DNA from: Aphrophora alni
Taxonomy: Eukaryota > Arthropoda > Insecta > Hemiptera > Aphrophoridae
Length of the DNA stretch: 64,000 nucleotides
Assembly: GCA_963513935.1 (NCBI GenBank)
Contig: OY740772.1
Coordinates: 15,718,098 to 15,782,097, forward strand
Direction: 5' to 3'
This document shows positions 34,710 through 45,927 of the stretch, in pieces; position 1 is the stretch's first letter, and each line of letters starts with the position of its first letter. The notes beneath the pieces were generated by a model, which was not told where the DNA came from, ran no database searches, and worked only from the letters and a program-made list of their open reading frames with translations. A program made the translations under genes and the position numbers.

Positions 34710-35221
34710 CAGAGTGATCAAAAAGTTTTTGTGCACCCGATAATTATAGTAAATGGTTTTAAATCAACTGATGGTTATCATTATGGTGTGCTGTTATTAT
34801 TATGCAAACTATGTCTGGAATCGTTGATGAACATCTTGTGTGTATTTATCATTGAAACATCCTTCTCAACAGGGAACAATACCATCATTCTGGTTTTAAA
34901 GTTATTTAATAATGATAGATGGTTCATATTATTAATATGGTTTTGGACATTTCCCATTATTGTTTATATAAAAACAAATATGATTTGAGAGTATAAATCA
35001 AAATCTGTTATCAATTGATAAACCTAGAAAAGTGAAAAACCATGTTGTAAACTAAAATATAGTAATCTGACAAAGGAACTCGGGCCACAGTAGTAAAAAT
35101 AACCAAGATTAGTTACAGTGATCATGAAAAACCTCGGCACAGAACTACACACAAGGAATAACAAGCACCAATCACTTGATACAGGAGTTGATTCATATTT
35201 TTGAAACATCTATAGTTCTTG

Positions 35222-35261
<40 letters not shown>

Positions 35262-35468
35262 AATAATTGCTACATCAATAATTATCAAAACACATATTTT
35301 TCTTGCTATACTACATAGCTCAATATGGCTGTCAACTGCCAAGCACAGAACACTTATGCTATATGTTATTCTTGTAGGCAGAGCATTTTCCTGAAACTAG
35401 TAGTAAAAATATTTCTTATCTGTAATGTAATCATCAGTTTCAGGTGCGTAGCCTTTTTGATGATCCTG
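34710..35468. mobile_element. mariner-like non-autonomous element (TA flanks)
   Basis: Left end TA|CAGAGTGATCAAAAAGTTTTTGTGCACC; right end read inwards TA|CAGGATCATCAAAAAGGCTACGCACC. Inverted termini of about 30 bp with TA flanks are typical of Tc1/mariner elements. The interior lacks a transposase and includes parts of a family C foldback (GAGTATAAATCA... / ...GAGTTGATTCATATTTTTGA) and a (TA)n tract at 35225-35258. A relic with the same terminus and a transposase C-terminus lies at 46108-46475. Confidence 0.65.
35225..35258. repeat. (TA)n microsatellite
   Basis: About 34 bp of alternating TA, immediately after a family C end. Confidence 0.9.
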
Positions 35469-35559
35469 TATAACTGCATCAATAATTCTTAAATCCGACT
35501 CCTCTTTTATTTCATCATTAATAACAACTATTATTAGGATTTTTGTTAATTAAAAAACA

Positions 35560-35790
35560 CACACATTAGCTAGATCTACACTTTCTTCATGTAGTCTTGG
35601 GTTTCCTTTCTTTCATATTAGATCTCACTTGTTTTTTCGTGACATTAACACTATTAGAGTATTCAAAGGCTAGAGGTTTTTATTTTATATTCTTTTCTTC
35701 TTCTTTGTTCATTTTAAGGCGATGATGTCAGAGAGGTTTTTGTCTTTAAACAACAAGGAAAAATGTTACAATTTATACTTAATAAATTTG
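35560..35790 (-). repeat. Dispersed repeat family B (reverse copy)
   Basis: The reverse complement gives TTTAAAGACAAAAACCTCTC, 'GACATCATCGCCTTAAAATG', 'CTAGCCTTTGAATACTCTAA', 'AGTGAGATCTAATATGAAAG' and 'AAGACTACATGAAGAAAGTGT', matching the other family B copies in order. Confidence 0.6.
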
Positions 35791-36614
35791 CATAATTTAG
35801 TAAAGATAGTTTCCTTCTTTTTTGCCATTCAATTTCGACCTTTTTAACTTGTTTGCCATTCTGATATTTTCACAACATCCAAAGAAAGATTGACACTTCT
35901 CAAGGACTCTTCTGGAAATGGGTAGAACTATATGGATTATGTGAATAAATAACATTAAAATTTACATTATTCTAAATTTAAATGCAGATGTTTGTTTCTG
36001 TAGACCAACTTTTACCAAAATGATTAAGAAAGTTTAATGTTTTAATTTAAGGTAACTTAAGTAATATGATACAAATACATAGGTTATACATTATAAGAAT
36101 TTATTTTATCTTAGTTTAATGTTACAAATAACAAATATATAATTATTATATGTATATACATATATGAATTTTTTTTTCACAAAAAACAACCTATTAATGG
36201 TTATGTAATTCCTTCCAAACACAATTACATTACATATTAGTCTGCTAATACATTTGTAAAATAAATACAAATCCTAGAATGTACATAATACAAAAGGCAC
36301 TAAATATTTACATCTGCCCTTAAATACACTTATACTAATAAAATCAGAATATTTATTGATAATTATCACACATTTCAACTTATGGTAACACATTGTACAT
36401 ATAAAATATACAGTTGAGCACTATAACTATTTTTTTCTTTGCAGAAATGTTAATGGACTGTGAACTTACTGTAAAATAATCAATTATTTTTAAGTAGGCC
36501 TATTTAATGTGTGTTAAAAAATACAGAATTAAAAATATAAGTAATGATGAAAATGGTGTCAAATATATTGTTGTTTTGGTCATAAAATATGGTTTATTTT
36601 TCACTGTGAGTAAT
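35791..36614. other. Intergenic AT-rich DNA, nothing recognised
   Basis: No gene, repeat family or structured element supported between the family B copy and the TIR element at 36618. Confidence 0.5.
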
Positions 36615-37139
36615 ATACAGAGCATTCACAAATTAGTTCCATGTTTATCACTTCATTAATCATAATGAGCCACTTCTGCCCAATGAAAATTTAGAAACAC
36701 ATACAAAAGAAACTATCTTAAAGTTCGACCATTACTGCATGGTTATATCGTTTCCTTGAAACCAGCTGCATAGGAATTGGAGAGAGCAAAATCAGGAGTA
36801 GATCTCAAGTTCTAATGAACCAATCGAACAATTTCATAAGATCGATGACTGTAATCCTGAACACTCCTCAAATGAGTTTGGAAGATTTTAAGTAAACATC
36901 TCCAATTTAAGACCTACAGATTATATTGCTATTACTATAAGCTTTAAATGATAGGGACAAGGAAAGATAACTTTAATTCTGTATTGAAATGATTGACAGA
37001 ATGAATAACGATAATTTTCTGATTAAAAATGTTCAATGATGAGGTTATTTATCAACTCAGTGAGAGATAAACCGTCATAAAATGATAATAACAAAGTTAT
37101 TGATATAGTTAGGACATTTGCTGTCATTTATAAATATAA

Positions 37140-37345
37140 TAATACTAATTAAAAGAGTTTTAAGAGTATGAATCAATTACTGTTATCTAGTGATAAAACT
37201 AGAACATGAGATACGTGAAAAACACCAAAAATTAATAATTTTAGTTTTTAACATGGCCCTAGAGTATGTTGGTGTTTTACACATTTCTCGTGTTCTAAGT
37301 TAATCACTTTATAATAGGAGTTGATTCATACTCTCAAAATGTCAT
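37140..37345. repeat. Family C imperfect palindrome
   Basis: Arms of about 70 bp (left from AGAGTTTTAAGAGTATGAAT, right ending GATTCATACTCTCAAAA) pair around a centre at about 37235. The arm sequence GAGTTGATTCATACTCTCAA recurs at 35180 and in variant form at 39410-39440 and 30380. Confidence 0.65.
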
Positions 37346-37375
37346 GTACATATATATTTTTTAAATATTCACAAA

Positions 37376-37378
<3 letters not shown>

Positions 37379-37411
<33 letters not shown>
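37379..37411. repeat. (TA)n microsatellite
   Basis: About 32 bp of alternating TA directly 3' of the family C palindrome, as also at 35225. Confidence 0.9.
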
Positions 37412-37734
37412 TGACTGTATATCAATAAAATGAACAATTGATCATTAACTAATAATCTAGCATTATTACCTGAACACATTAGAAAACTATTTGACATAAT
37501 GGCCTCAAGATTAAGGGGAGTTTATATTTTAATGATAAGATAAGCTTCTCATATTTTTATCATGAGATTAGATCTTCCATAAATGATATCATGACTGCTT
37601 GGATTGGAAATGTTGGAACGATATCCGATCTCTTGATCCAACACCTTTGGATTTTGTGTGTGAGGTTATATTTAAACAATATTTTTATTATAACACTTTC
37701 GGAAGTCAACTGTGATTTCAGATAATATAAGGAA

Positions 37735-37990
37735 GTGGGAGATCCACTGGTGGATCTAGTGGTTAGATCACTTCTTTTGAGATTGTGGGTTTAATCCCTC
37801 CGAGAGCTTAAAAAGTTTCGGTGTTTCCCACCATGAAGAAAAGATGAGAGCTTCAATTAAGTAGCAAATTCTGGCTATGAAAACTAGAATTATGACAATG
37901 GAAAATGGATGTGCTGAGCACAGATCACCTGATGAAAAGCTGTATAACAGGCCTAAACCCACAACAGGTTGTTTTATAACAGGACAACAG
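37735..37990 (+). repeat. tRNA-derived SINE
   Basis: The head reads GGTGGATCTAGTGGTTAGAT (A-box-like) and, about 35 bp on, GTGGGTTTAATCCCTCCGAG (B-box GGGTTTAATCCC with a pairing T-stem). A roughly 170-bp body follows (from AAAGTTTCGGTGTTTCCCAC to TAACAGGCCTAAACCCACAA). This A-box/B-box spacing is that of an RNA polymerase III promoter of tRNA origin. It is not a functional tRNA, because the acceptor stem does not close. Confidence 0.6.
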
Positions 37991-38223
37991 GCTAAGAACT
38001 TATTTTGTTAACAAGTACAACTATATTCAATTGTATATAGTTTGTAAAAATTGGGACGAACACGCTTTCAGATTAGATAACAGCCGTTTAAGAAGAGAAA
38101 CCAATATTGAATATTTGAAATGCCTGTAAATAAAAGATTGATCCCTCCCCTGAATTGTACAATTCATTAAGGTTTATACCATTAAATGAATCTTGTTTTT
38201 GTACCTAATTTGTGAATACCCTG

Positions 38224-39119
38224 TATATAAAATATAATAGCACAGAAAAATTAAAAAAAAAAATATTAAGAGTTGTTCAAACTTAACCCACTATGTCCAC
38301 ACAAGTTTTCATTTGATATGCACAAAGACTAGCCAACAAATAATGTTTGATGCTTACGTAATCATCTCATATTCTCACTGAGATGTTGTTAAGACAGTTT
38401 AGTGGTGCCATTTGAGTCATAGTTTTTTAAATACACAATTATCGTCGGTTATAATGTGACATATTAGTTGCAAAATTTCCAGCGATATTTTTACAATTGT
38501 ATTCCTGAAAATTTAATATACAACAATTTGAAGATAAATACAGAGAATACAATGAAGTAATTTATAGTTTGTAATTCTAGTGTGAATAAATCAACACATA
38601 AACATTTAAAAAAAATCACAACCTAAAATTTGCATACAAAATATAAAACCTAATTAAAAAAAAAAAGAAATAAACTCGTACCATTTAAAAAATAAAGTTA
38701 CAAGTAAACAATTTTCCAAACGACTGCCATAATTTTCAGACTAAGCTGCCTGCAAAATATATTTAAAAATGAAATACCAAGTCAAGAGAGGTTGATGTCT
38801 TCTCTGAAGAAGGGTACACCTGTTAATTGGCATCACTATCCTAAAAGGTAAAATATTTAAAAACAATCAGTCCAATACAAAAATATCTTAAAACCGTCAA
38901 ATGTTTACATTTTATAATATTTTTTGACAAGAAACAATCATTTCTATTTTTTTACTACAAAACCCAGAGCAATTTCCAACAAAAATTAAAGTCCATTATT
39001 AATTCCTATCAGGTTAATTTGTCAATTGTTATTATTTTTGTTAAATTGCTTATTTGGATGCCAAAAGATAGGTTACATCTGTCTGCAAAGCATGGACAAA
39101 ATTTAGGAGCAGGTTCTTT
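38224..39119. other. Intergenic AT-rich DNA, nothing recognised
   Basis: No gene or classified element between the TIR element and the long palindrome. Confidence 0.5.
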
Positions 39120-39497
39120 ATTATTATACATTTCTCGGACATTTGCCATCATTTGTGTGTTAAAAATCAAAACACGACGTTTCGGGAATAAGAATCAATT
39201 CCCGTTATCAAGTGACTAAAAACTAAAGAAACATGAAACTAGAAACTAAGCCTATGTAAGAAGTAAAATTAAATAAGAATAACACCAAACTTAATATCTA
39301 AGCATGCATCTCAGATTAGATATTAAGGTTGGTGGTATTCTTATTTAATTTTACTTCTTACATAGGCTTAGTTTCTAGTTTCTAGTTTCTTTAGTTTTTA
39401 GTCACTTTATAACGGGAATTGATTCTTATTCCCGAAACGTCGTGTTTTGATTTTTAACACACAAATGATGGCAAATGTCCGAAAAATGTATAATAAT
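39120..39497. repeat. Near-perfect palindrome, arms about 181 bp, loop 16 bp
   Basis: The left arm (39120-39300) and right arm (39317-39497) are inverse copies with only scattered differences (for example AAGTTTGGT against AAGGTTGGT near the centre, and a TTTCTAGT unit present once more on the right). The core ATTCCCGAAACGTCGTGTTT and the outer GATGGCAAATGTCCG relate it to family C. A single transcript would form a long double-stranded hairpin. Arms this similar imply a young insertion or continuing conversion between arms. Confidence 0.88.
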
Positions 39498-40369
39498 AAA
39501 ATTGAACTTCCATCATTAACAAATAACTTCAAACAGAGAATAGGGTCCAAAAAGACTTACAATCTGTCTAAGTTTTGATTAAATAATTATGAAAATGAAT
39601 TATATATCAAATCCAGATTTGATATACGAGTACAATTTTCTTATGTAGCCTTTAACAGCATAGTAGGATAACAGAGTTATCGGGTTTTCATGGTAATTTA
39701 CACAACACACAAAGTTTATAATAACCAAAAACTCTTAGGTTAATTACCTTAACAATTATTTGCAAATTGCCCATTCTAAGGATAATGATTCCCTAGCTGT
39801 AAAAAAATGTGAAAACTGACTAGGTTAGAAGATCACCAAGAATTTTTAAAAAAAACAAGTCAATTTCCAAGTTTAATAGATCATGCTGCTTCATAAAACT
39901 GAAAGAAATGGATCTCTGCTACCTTAATTAACTGTATTAATTTTCGAATGTTTGTTCACATAATAGTTAAAAAAATGAAAAATACTGATGAATTAATATA
40001 TCATTTGAAATAATCTCCATCCATAATCATGTGGCCATGTAGTTGAGTCAGTTTAGAAGAAAAGTTATGAGATAAGAAATTAGGTGGTAGCAGGTTTTTT
40101 TAAAAACACTTATTTTTTTGTCGTAGAATATTACATCTACATCAAAATTAAATCTATACTAAAATTGATGTAAGTAAAAAAAGTGATCAAGCTCATGTTC
40201 CTGTTTAATACCTTTTTCACTTTTAAGTGTTGGAGAAAAAATTTTTCATCTAAAAGTTGTAGAGGGTAAAATTTTCTACAAAAATAATCTATTTGGGTTC
40301 CATAATAGAGCCGACTGAAAGGGATAAAAATAGGCACAGAAGAGGAAAATTAGTTGGGCACAGGAGATA

Positions 40370-40545
40370 TCCTTATACTATGAAAATCTGATTCATAAAA
40401 TACTATATATAACTCTGTTGCTCTACAACTCTAAAGGGGCTACACCTACTAGGTGTCAACACTGTACATTTTTGAGCTACCTCTGGGATTGAACCCAGAA
40501 CCTCTCACTTGTGAAGCGAGAGCACTAACCACGACTGAAAACACT
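40370..40545 (-). repeat. tRNA-derived SINE (reverse copy)
   Basis: On the minus strand CAGTCGTGGTTAGTGCTCTC (A box TGGTTAGTGCTC) is followed by a pairable anticodon arm with loop TTCACAA, which would read as a Val CAC anticodon, and by GGTTCTGGGTTCAATCCCAG (B box GGTTCAATCCC, closed T-stem). A non-tRNA tail follows (GTACAGTGTTGACACCTAGT...). The acceptor stem does not pair, so it is a tRNA-Val-like SINE rather than a tRNA gene. Confidence 0.65.
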
Positions 40546-41914
40546 ATACTTGAGCTAGTAAATGAGCAAAACCAGTCGAACAAGGAAGAGTGTGGAATTC
40601 ATATTTATAATGTTGATGGCTATAATGATAATAATGTGTACTAATCATCTAGTAGCAATGAGTATTCAACAAGTTTAACAAATTAACCATAATAAAAAAG
40701 AAGACAATTTTATTTTGTTGTAATTTTAAATATATTAATAAATTTTTTCTTACAAGGTGTATAATAAAATCCTTTCCAAAATAATATTTGTAAATTTTTA
40801 CATTATATACTAAGACAGTTTTGATATTCATTTAAGTTTCAATGTTATATTATAATTAATATAAGCAGATCAAAATTGGAATTCGGATGTCCTTAAAAAC
40901 AAACATTTTTATATAAGAAATTGATTAAGATATTGACAATTCCATGGGAAATACATCATTTATTGAATTTTCCTCTTCCGTTATTTCCCCTCCAGTGGCT
41001 CTAAGAACCCAAATTAATTAATTTTGTACAAAATTTTACACTGTAAAATTTTTAAATGACCAATTTTTCTGTAAAATTTACACAAAAAGTTAGTTATTAA
41101 GCGTAGAGTTAAGAAATGTGAATTTTTGGGGAGTTTTTCGCTTTAATCAAAAGTTTGATTATTGTGTAAATGTGTATAACCAGAAACATATATTTCTGCT
41201 AACATAACATAGCCTAAAAACAAATTGCCACCTCTTTTAAAATTGGATCTTTTTCATCATAAAATGACTAACTAATGAGGAACTAGATTTGCTTGTGGGT
41301 GATATTTGTCGTGTGATGTAAGAAAAATATAAAAAATTATTATGGCCTAATAATGTTTTCATAGTAATTACGATTGTCAATAATTTTGTTAGTGAAAGTT
41401 TCCGTGCTAAGAACTAATGTAACTAAATTTCTTTCACCAACCCTGATTTTTTTTTAGTGTGAGAGCCAAGTACAAGGTTCAACAAATCTTTGTGAACCTA
41501 ACGATTACAGTAGAGAAAACATGCAAAAATATTTTAAATCCTTTCACTCAAATCGCAAATACTGCTTAACAAGTTGAAGGACCCATGGCATAAATCGGAT
41601 ACTATATAGCATTCAACATGGCCGCTCCACCTCATTTTATTTTCTCTCTGTGGAGCACATATGCTATGGCATTCATTTTAGTTCCTTTTATAGTAATAAA
41701 ACAAGGACAGTAAATCAGCTGAGGCTGCTATAATATTATTTTAGAACATATTGATTTCACTAAAAACATAGGTGGATTTTACTTAGGTTGTTATTACTGC
41801 TGCTAGATGAAACTGTTCACCAGCTGTTCAGAACAGCGTTATTTTCACATGTTCATATGCCATGGTTTGTTATTTATTTACAATGTTAGTGTAAAAATAA
41901 AATTATTGACTGAA
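40546..41914. other. Intergenic AT-rich DNA
   Basis: No gene supported before the acidic ORF at 41915. A patch at 41600-41720 (AACATGGCCGCTCCACCTCA) is less AT-rich. Confidence 0.45.
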
Positions 41915-42187
41915 ATGGATCTTTCTGAAGCGTTCATGACTTTTGTGAATGAAAATCTGGACGTACCCAGTGAAGAAGATATATGTCAAACACAAGAAAG
42001 TAACAATGAAGTAGAGTTTGAAAATGAGGTTAGTGTTAAAAAATCTGCTAATCATAACATCGAAAATTTAACTGCATGCTCTTTTTCCAATGTTAATGTT
42101 GTTACAATACCTAGTAATGAAAATACAATTGCTTCCCTAACAATGGATCATGATTACAGAGAAGTAAAAAAACGCAATTGCATCTAA
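41915..42187 (+). CDS. Hypothetical acidic ORF, probably a decayed gene or transposon fragment
   Basis: From ATG 41915 (MDLSEAFMTFVNENLDVPSE...) the frame gives about 90 acidic, Asn/Glu-rich residues to TAA at 42187. Beyond the stop other frames remain protein-like (SETDKIRLADNNYRPSTAKS, then FEGESESCNSNNSDLDFSPR to about 42350), suggesting a longer coding region broken by shifts. The open frame also extends upstream to 41807. The style, an acidic low-complexity N-terminus, resembles transposase or DNA-binding-protein leaders, but no family is recognised. Confidence 0.3.
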   Translation: MDLSEAFMTFVNENLDVPSEEDICQTQESNNEVEFENEVSVKKSANHNIENLTACSFSNVNVVTIPSNENTIASLTMDHDYREVKKRNCI

Positions 42188-42844
42188 ATGTATCAGAAAC
42201 AGATAAAATTAGACTAGCTGATAATAATTACAGGCCTTCTACTGCAAAATCTAGAGTGAACTACACAGAATCCAATTATACTTGACATTTGAAGGAGAAA
42301 GTGAATCTTGTAATTCAAATAATAGTGATCTAGATTTTTCTCCTAGATAGGGGGACAAAGTTGATCGCGTCTGCAGCAAACCTTAAGCTGTACGTGTCCC
42401 CTGGGTGGTGCTAAATGATCAACAGCGATGGCTAGAGCTTATCAGAATAAGCCAAGAAAGAAGGAGATGAAACAGAAAGGGAGAACTGTCCTTCTTAGGA
42501 CAAAATCAGACAAGGTTATTTTAAAAACCCAAAAACAGACCACAAATATTTTAAAGAAGGAAAATAACTATAAAATATTAGATTTTAGTAGTCTTCAGTA
42601 AATAAATTGTAATTGTAAATCAATATAATGTGTTAGGATAAGGAAATCAAAAGTGACAATTTAATAAATAAATAAAAAGTGAACTTTTATATAAAAGTGC
42701 TTTTATGAAAATGTGACGGTCATAATTTTTGTGTTTTAATATTAACAATAATACACGTAATTGTGTCATATTTTACAGATAGAAAGTTTTGGAACAAAGG
42801 CATATTAAACAAATTGTATGATCTCTATGAAATGAAATTTGAAA
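42188..42844. other. Decayed continuation of the acidic ORF, then non-coding
   Basis: Protein-like frames (with stops and shifts) run to about 42350, then a segment reading LNDQQRWLELIRISQERRR in one frame to about 42480. After that, AT-rich DNA without recognisable content. Confidence 0.3.
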
Positions 42845-42885
42845 TGCGCTTCTGATTGGTTAGAATCACAGAAGATTCTGGAAGT
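42845..42885. promoter_or_regulatory. Heat-shock-element-like cluster
   Basis: AGAAGATTCTGGAAG at 42870-42884 fits nGAAnnTTCnnGAAn exactly. It is preceded by another GAA (42863) and by TTCTGATTGG (42850), which contains an inverted CCAAT box. The arrangement recalls insect hsp promoters, but no heat-shock coding sequence follows, so it is an orphan or fortuitous site. Confidence 0.3.
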
Positions 42886-45002
42886 CAAATTGTTTTTCTC
42901 AGAAATATGTCTGTAGGAGGGAGTGTAAAATGCTTCCACTGCACAGACACTCTTGTTCTGACCACTGAGGGAGACAGACGGTCGACATGAGTCCACATAT
43001 CAAAAAAGTTAAGTTCAAATAGTAATTATGTGAAATAACAATAAATAGAAAAGTGTTTAGTGAACTTATAAAAGAGTGACAGGTTTTTAAATAAAAAGCG
43101 GTAAAATGAAAACAGACATTATAAATCGTAAGTAGTACGCAATTTTTATCATAACCAAACTTTCTAATTAAGGACAATGAACAATTTAACAAATTTTAAA
43201 ATGAACAATTAATTATTAGAGTTAAGATTCTTGCACTTTAAAAGTTTAAGTTGTCTAATAAATAATACACATTTTTTCATGTTTAATAAAAAACTGTACT
43301 TTTAAAAATAAACATGTCTGACTAAAAAATTATTAGGGCACCTATTTAACCAACATCGTTTGGACAAGAAAAGTGTAAAAGTACAGAGATGAAAAGTAAG
43401 TGCTCACACTAAAAAAATTACTAATTGTAAACAATAAATTTAAATAAATAAACTTTTAATTTCTAACGCATAACTTACCAACATTAAAAGAAGAAAAATT
43501 CATGTGTTGAAATTAACTTAATAAATAAAAATGATGAATAGCAACACTTCTCTGAAGAAATTCCATTTCCTACTGGCTGGAAAAGAAAACACTACTAATT
43601 GAAATGTGATATCAGTGCACCAGAAAAGAAAGAGATTCAGATTCTTGCAGACAAGATTCAGATTCAAGCCTTGCAAGAAAATCCTTTGTACCGATAAATG
43701 CTTTGAATACCACATCGATGTGGCTCTATAGAAGTAATACTGTTTCATAAGTTAAACTTTGTATGTTTCTTGATTAACTTTCTCCAATTTTTAAAAAGTC
43801 TTATTTTAGAATTTAAAAACATTATTTGCAGGAAATCAAGTTGTGCAAGGCTTTTAGACAGTAATTGGAAAATAAGATGAGAGAAAGACTGAGGGAACTG
43901 TCAATTGAAAATTTTACTTATAATGTTTTGTGACATTTTTTAAATAGTTTTTATAAGTGTTCAAGTTAGAAATTAGCCCATTAAAAAAAATTTAATAATG
44001 TTAAAATAAAAGAAAGTAGATTAAAGCACCAGTGACTTTAAAATGATACTTATTGTGGTTTATGACAGTTTTTATTAGTGTTTATAAGTGTTAAAATTTA
44101 GTTCAGTTCAGTTTAGTAGTGTTAGAGTTTCTATTAGTTTTATTTTATTTAATAAGTTTATTATCAAAATGAAATAAAAAACTTAAAATACGCAAGAAAT
44201 TCAAACTGTATTGATAAAATATATCTATTTATCGACTTTACTGGTAAAATACAGTGTACTCCCGATTATCCGCAAGTGGTTGATTGTGAGTCTTGCGGAA
44301 AAAATAAGTAAAACATTTTTACGGTTCTCTTTATCTGTTTAAAACGGGTAACAACCAGTAAAACTATGATAACAAGCTCCACCAGACAACGAGCATGGTC
44401 TCTGATAGCATGCATACTATAGCATGTGGTAATTTTTTGTGTGCATTTGATTTGGTTGCCCATTTTGAATTTACAGAGTGAAAATTAAAAGTATCACTGG
44501 TTTATGAAATATAGAAGTGAGAATCTGGTAGATCATTGTTTCCGATAGGACGTGAATCCTATAACATGTGTTGGTAAATTGTCCATCAACGTGTTAAGTA
44601 GTAGTTTCAATCTATCTACACCTAATTCAATTAGTGACATTAGATGTCGTTAGTGTCTCCTTGACCTTGGTGATTGTCAGCTAAGCAGTCATACTGAGCC
44701 AAAAAAGATGTATATTAATAAAAAAAAAAAGTTTTCTGAAAAACCGGTCCATGTGTGTGTGACATTACACACATGATTTAGAAGGCCATCAATATGGACA
44801 AAGCAGAAAGTGTTGGATACATCAAACCATGTGTTTCTTGTCTGGTGTGCACACACTGGTGATTAGGTTAATATTGAGCAACTAGTCAGATCAATTTTTT
44901 CCTCAAAGACCAATACCTATTGCCATTGGAAAATATTCTGTACCTTTTTACTATATTTCACAGGTGAAATTGTTAGGACCAACTTTCAGCAAGATGGCTT
45001 AA
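42886..45002. other. Intergenic DNA with one pogo-like terminus
   Basis: TA|CAGTGTACTCCCGATTATCC at 44250 looks like one end of a pogo/Tigger element, but no matching inverse end was found, so the element is truncated or undetected. The rest is AT-rich without supported genes. Confidence 0.4.
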
Positions 45003-45049
45003 CATATTGAAGCCTAAGCCCGAGTATAGGTCGGGCAGTTGCGCCAGTG

Positions 45050-45420
45050 CTCGCCGTCGAACCCTGAGTATACATCGGGCCGAGCTAAATAATTCTATAC
45101 AATCGAGATGTCGGCATATAATCGGTTTTCGGCACTTTCGTATAGCTAGCCTAATTGGTTATTTATCTTTGTATGTCTTTGATTTTCGAATAGTCTGTGC
45201 TGTTGATTTGGACTAAATAAAAATTTTACGAAGCTGTGCTGGCCACCGAACCCCCGAGTATACATCGGGCCGTGCTAAATAATTCTATATGATCGCGATG
45301 TCGGCATATAATCAGGTTTCGGCACTTTCATATAGCTAATTGGTTATTTATCTTTGTATGTCTTTGATTTTCGAATAGTCTGTACTGTTGATATGGACTA
45401 AATAAAAATATTACCAAGCT
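45050..45420 (+). repeat. Tandem duplication of the piggyBac promoter-proximal region
   Basis: Two units starting at about 45060 and 45245 share GAGTATACATCGGGCCG, AAATAATTCTATA, GATGTCGGCATATAATC, TTCGGCACTTTC, TTGGTTATTTATCTTTGTAT, and TGGACTAAATAAAAAT, with small differences. They lie just upstream of the ORF and may be duplicated promoter or transposase-binding sequence. Confidence 0.8.
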
Positions 45421-45639
45421 GTTACTAGGCAACGTAACACGTCTACGAGGAACGCAGCAGACATTTGTTTACTGCAAAGTGACTGACTGAGTAATCAAGA
45501 TTGGTAATGTTTGGTTGGTGTTTTTCTTGAATACTAAATATTTTTTGAGTTATACAAGTAATCTTTTAGTTTATTTTAGTAGTTAGGCCCAGTATTTATT
45601 GTTTGTATACATAAATATTGTAGTTATAGTTTACAAAAT

Positions 45640-45927
45640 ATGGCAGACGATTTATTGAAAAGTGATACAATTCGTGATCTTTTATTTGATGAATCTGATG
45701 GCGAATCAGAGCAAGATATAGGCCAAGGTGATGGAAATAATTCAATTAGTGACATTTTGAGAGAAAATGTGAATGAACCGATTTTTGATTCTGATTCTGA
45801 GGGCGAAATCGATGAAAATAACTATCCAGACTTTTTAGTGACAACCTTAGGCCTATTAGTGCTGTGTAGCTATTTTTGTTTGTGTGTGTATTTTACCCTT
45901 TTTAAGACTAAGGAGTGTTTACTGTGA
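45640..45927 (+). pseudogene. piggyBac transposase N-terminal fragment
   Basis: ATG in CAAAATATGG opens MADDLLKSDTIRDLLFDESD, then DGESEQDIGQ and further Asp/Glu/Ser-rich residues to about residue 65 (SEGEIDENNYPDF). This is the acidic leader common to piggyBac-family transposases. After about 45835 the frame turns hydrophobic (TTLGLLVLCSYFCLCVYF) to a stop at 45927, marking an internal deletion that joins the leader to former 3' sequence. No DDD core exists, so it is inactive as a transposase. Confidence 0.65.

Larger units (their letters stand above)
36618..38223. mobile_element. TIR element, Tc1/mariner-like, with nested insertions
   Basis: Left end TA|CAGAGCATTCACAAATTAG and right end read inwards TA|CAGGGTATTCACAAATTAG are inverse matches over about 19 bp with TA flanks. 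The 1.6-kb interior contains an imperfect palindrome (37140-37345), a (TA)n tract (37379-37411) and a tRNA-derived SINE (37735-37990), so it is an old element that collected insertions. No transposase reading recognised. Confidence 0.6.

Noticed and set aside
40450..40545. Functional tRNA-Val gene on the minus strand
   Set aside because: The T arm and anticodon arm pair, but the acceptor stem does not and a SINE-like tail follows the head.
44250..44470. Complete pogo element
   Set aside because: Only one terminus (CAGTGTACTCCCGATTATCC) is visible; no inverse end or transposase segment found.
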